Assembly (NCBI GenBank): GCA_002364975.1 | Contig: DEYT01000131.1 | Location: 1-44,322 of the forward strand | Length of the DNA stretch: 44,322 nucleotides | Direction of reading: 5' to 3' | Source: Opitutia bacterium UBA3151 | GTDB lineage: Bacteria; Verrucomicrobiota; Verrucomicrobiia; Opitutales; Seribacteraceae | In this document: positions 43,417-44,322 of the stretch, in pieces | How positions within the stretch are numbered: position 1 is the first letter of the stretch | How the letters are laid out: each line of letters starts with the position of its first letter | The notes under the pieces: generated by a model | Database searches by the model: none | Seen by the model: only the letters and a program-made list of their open reading frames with translations | What the model was told of the DNA's origin: nothing | Made by a program: the position numbers and the translations under genes

Positions 43417-44322
43417 TGAGTCCCTGGAAGTTAATCTTTAAAAACCTCCTCTTTTTTCGGAGGCAAAATACGGGGATTATTTTAGCCGCAACCCTTTGTG
43501 GGATTGTTTTGACCGGTTCCTTAACGGTTGGGGATTCGGTTCGTTCGACCTTGCGAACCCTGGCCGAAGTGAGAATAGGAGAGGGGGATTTGGCGATGCT
43601 TTCCCCGGATGGATTCTTTCGGGAGGACCTTGCAGAGAGAATAAAAGAAGAGCTCCCGGATGAAGAAAGTGTGGTAGCCCCCATTGTCTTATCCCGGGGG
43701 ATGCTGACTTCCCCCGATGGAGCCACTCGGGTTTCGAATGTTCAAGTTCTTGGGGTGGATCCAAGGTTTTGGAAATTAGCACCCGATTCAAAACTTGCTC
43801 CCACAGGAACCGAGTCGATCGAAAAAGGGTTTTCTAACTGGGGAAGAGAGACCTTTTTTGTCAATGAACGACTGGGTAAGCGCTTAAAAAGTGAAACCGG
43901 AAAGAGGTTGATACTGAGAATGGAAGAGCCCAGTCTATTCAGCCGAGATGCACCCCTTTCCGGTGAAAGGGATAGTAAATTTGTTAGCATGAACAAGGAA
44001 TTCGGGGGTATCATCCCGCCTGGGGGCTTTGGCAATTTTGGACTTCTTGGGAACCAGCGGGAACCCCTGACTTTGTTCGTCTCTTTGTCCGAATTACAGA
44101 AGAAACTCTTTCGTTCTTTGGACGAAGCTACCCAGAGTACAAACTTTGCAAATTTCCTCCTCCTCGGAATTCCCGGAAAGAAAGAAATAGATTTGGAAAA
44201 GGCGAAGATTGCCATGGACAAATGCTGGACGCTGGAGGATGCAGGAATTGAAATTAAGAAATTACGGGAATCCGATGAGTGGAGCGTTCGAACCAGGCAA
44301 GTTTTTCTGTCCGATTCTCTGG
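43416..44322 (+). CDS. FtsX/MacB-like ABC permease, cut by window end
   Basis: The first 302 residues of a type VII ABC permease are visible. An N-terminal transmembrane helix (about 19-37, TGIILAATLCGIVLTG) is followed by a large extracytoplasmic domain (SVRSTLRTLAEVRIG, FGNFGLLGNQREPLTL). The frame stays open to base 44322, so the remaining transmembrane core lies outside. Translation starts on ATG 43416, overlapping the LolD-like stop as TAATG. The family partners LolD/MacB ATPases and moves substrates between the inner membrane and periplasm. The outer domain is unusually long for LolC/E, which suggests a MacB-like or specialised exporter. Confidence 0.82.
   Translation, partial: MSPWKLIFKNLLFFRRQNTGIILAATLCGIVLTGSLTVGDSVRSTLRTLAEVRIGEGDLAMLSPDGFFREDLAERIKEELPDEESVVAPIVLSRGMLTSPDGATRVSNVQVLGVDPRFWKLAPDSKLAPTGTESIEKGFSNWGRETFFVNERLGKRLKSETGKRLILRMEEPSLFSRDAPLSGERDSKFVSMNKEFGGIIPPGGFGNFGLLGNQREPLTLFVSLSELQKKLFRSLDEATQSTNFANFLLLGIPGKKEIDLEKAKIAMDKCWTLEDAGIEIKKLRESDEWSVRTRQVFLSDSL

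Overview
The window is a 44 kb stretch of a bacterial chromosome with moderate to low G+C. It most likely comes from the Verrucomicrobiota or a neighbouring PVC lineage. I infer this from a Rhodopirellula/Verrucomicrobium-style ECF sigma factor beside a membrane anti-sigma-like protein, several secreted PQQ-like beta-propeller proteins, a propeller/Ig/lectin-like lipoprotein and an oleC-oleD pair. This rests on family resemblance judged by eye, not on a database search. No rRNA, tRNA, IS element, CRISPR array or replication origin was seen.

Region 1 (1-19.2 kb) is mostly housekeeping on both strands. It holds a 5'-cut thioredoxin-like protein, hisF, an uncharacterised large protein, rho, metG, a CorC/HlyC-type protein coupled to hisC, an RmlD-like reductase, a lipoate ligase/octanoyltransferase-like protein, an RlmD/RumA-type rRNA methyltransferase, a SpoU methylase, tatD, a coiled-coil protein and a SulP transporter. 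Within it trxB-oleC-oleD form a tight minus-strand operon. OleC and OleD are the last two steps of head-to-head long-chain olefin synthesis, but oleA and oleB are not here.

Region 2 (19.2-29.8 kb) carries a Wzz-like coiled-coil membrane protein. Divergent from it are an ECF sigma factor, an anti-sigma-like protein and a secreted beta-propeller. A MarR regulator with a dyad operator candidate faces a propeller lipoprotein, a second secreted propeller, a DUF3311-like small membrane protein and a sodium:solute symporter.

Region 3 (29.9-44.3 kb) is the most interesting part: an all-plus-strand, tightly packed and partly overlapping set of genes. In order these are a LuxE/PaaK-like acyl activator, a LuxC/ALDH-like reductase, an iron alcohol dehydrogenase, a secreted beta-propeller, a HemN/HemW-like radical SAM protein, a chorismate-lyase-like protein, a flavin halogenase-like oxidoreductase with a WxWxIP motif, a GT4 glycosyltransferase, a YbgC-type thioesterase, a decayed secreted-protein gene, a small DMT-like membrane protein, a second PaaK-like ligase, a LolD-like ATPase and an FtsX/MacB-like permease cut by the window end. 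Read together they suggest a pathway that takes chorismate to a hydroxybenzoate-type acid, activates and reduces it to aldehyde or alcohol, modifies it with flavin and radical SAM chemistry, glycosylates it, and moves it across or places it in the envelope. There is no ketosynthase, carrier protein or luciferase, so it matches none of the aryl polyene, phenolic glycolipid or lux systems known to me. The product is unknown.
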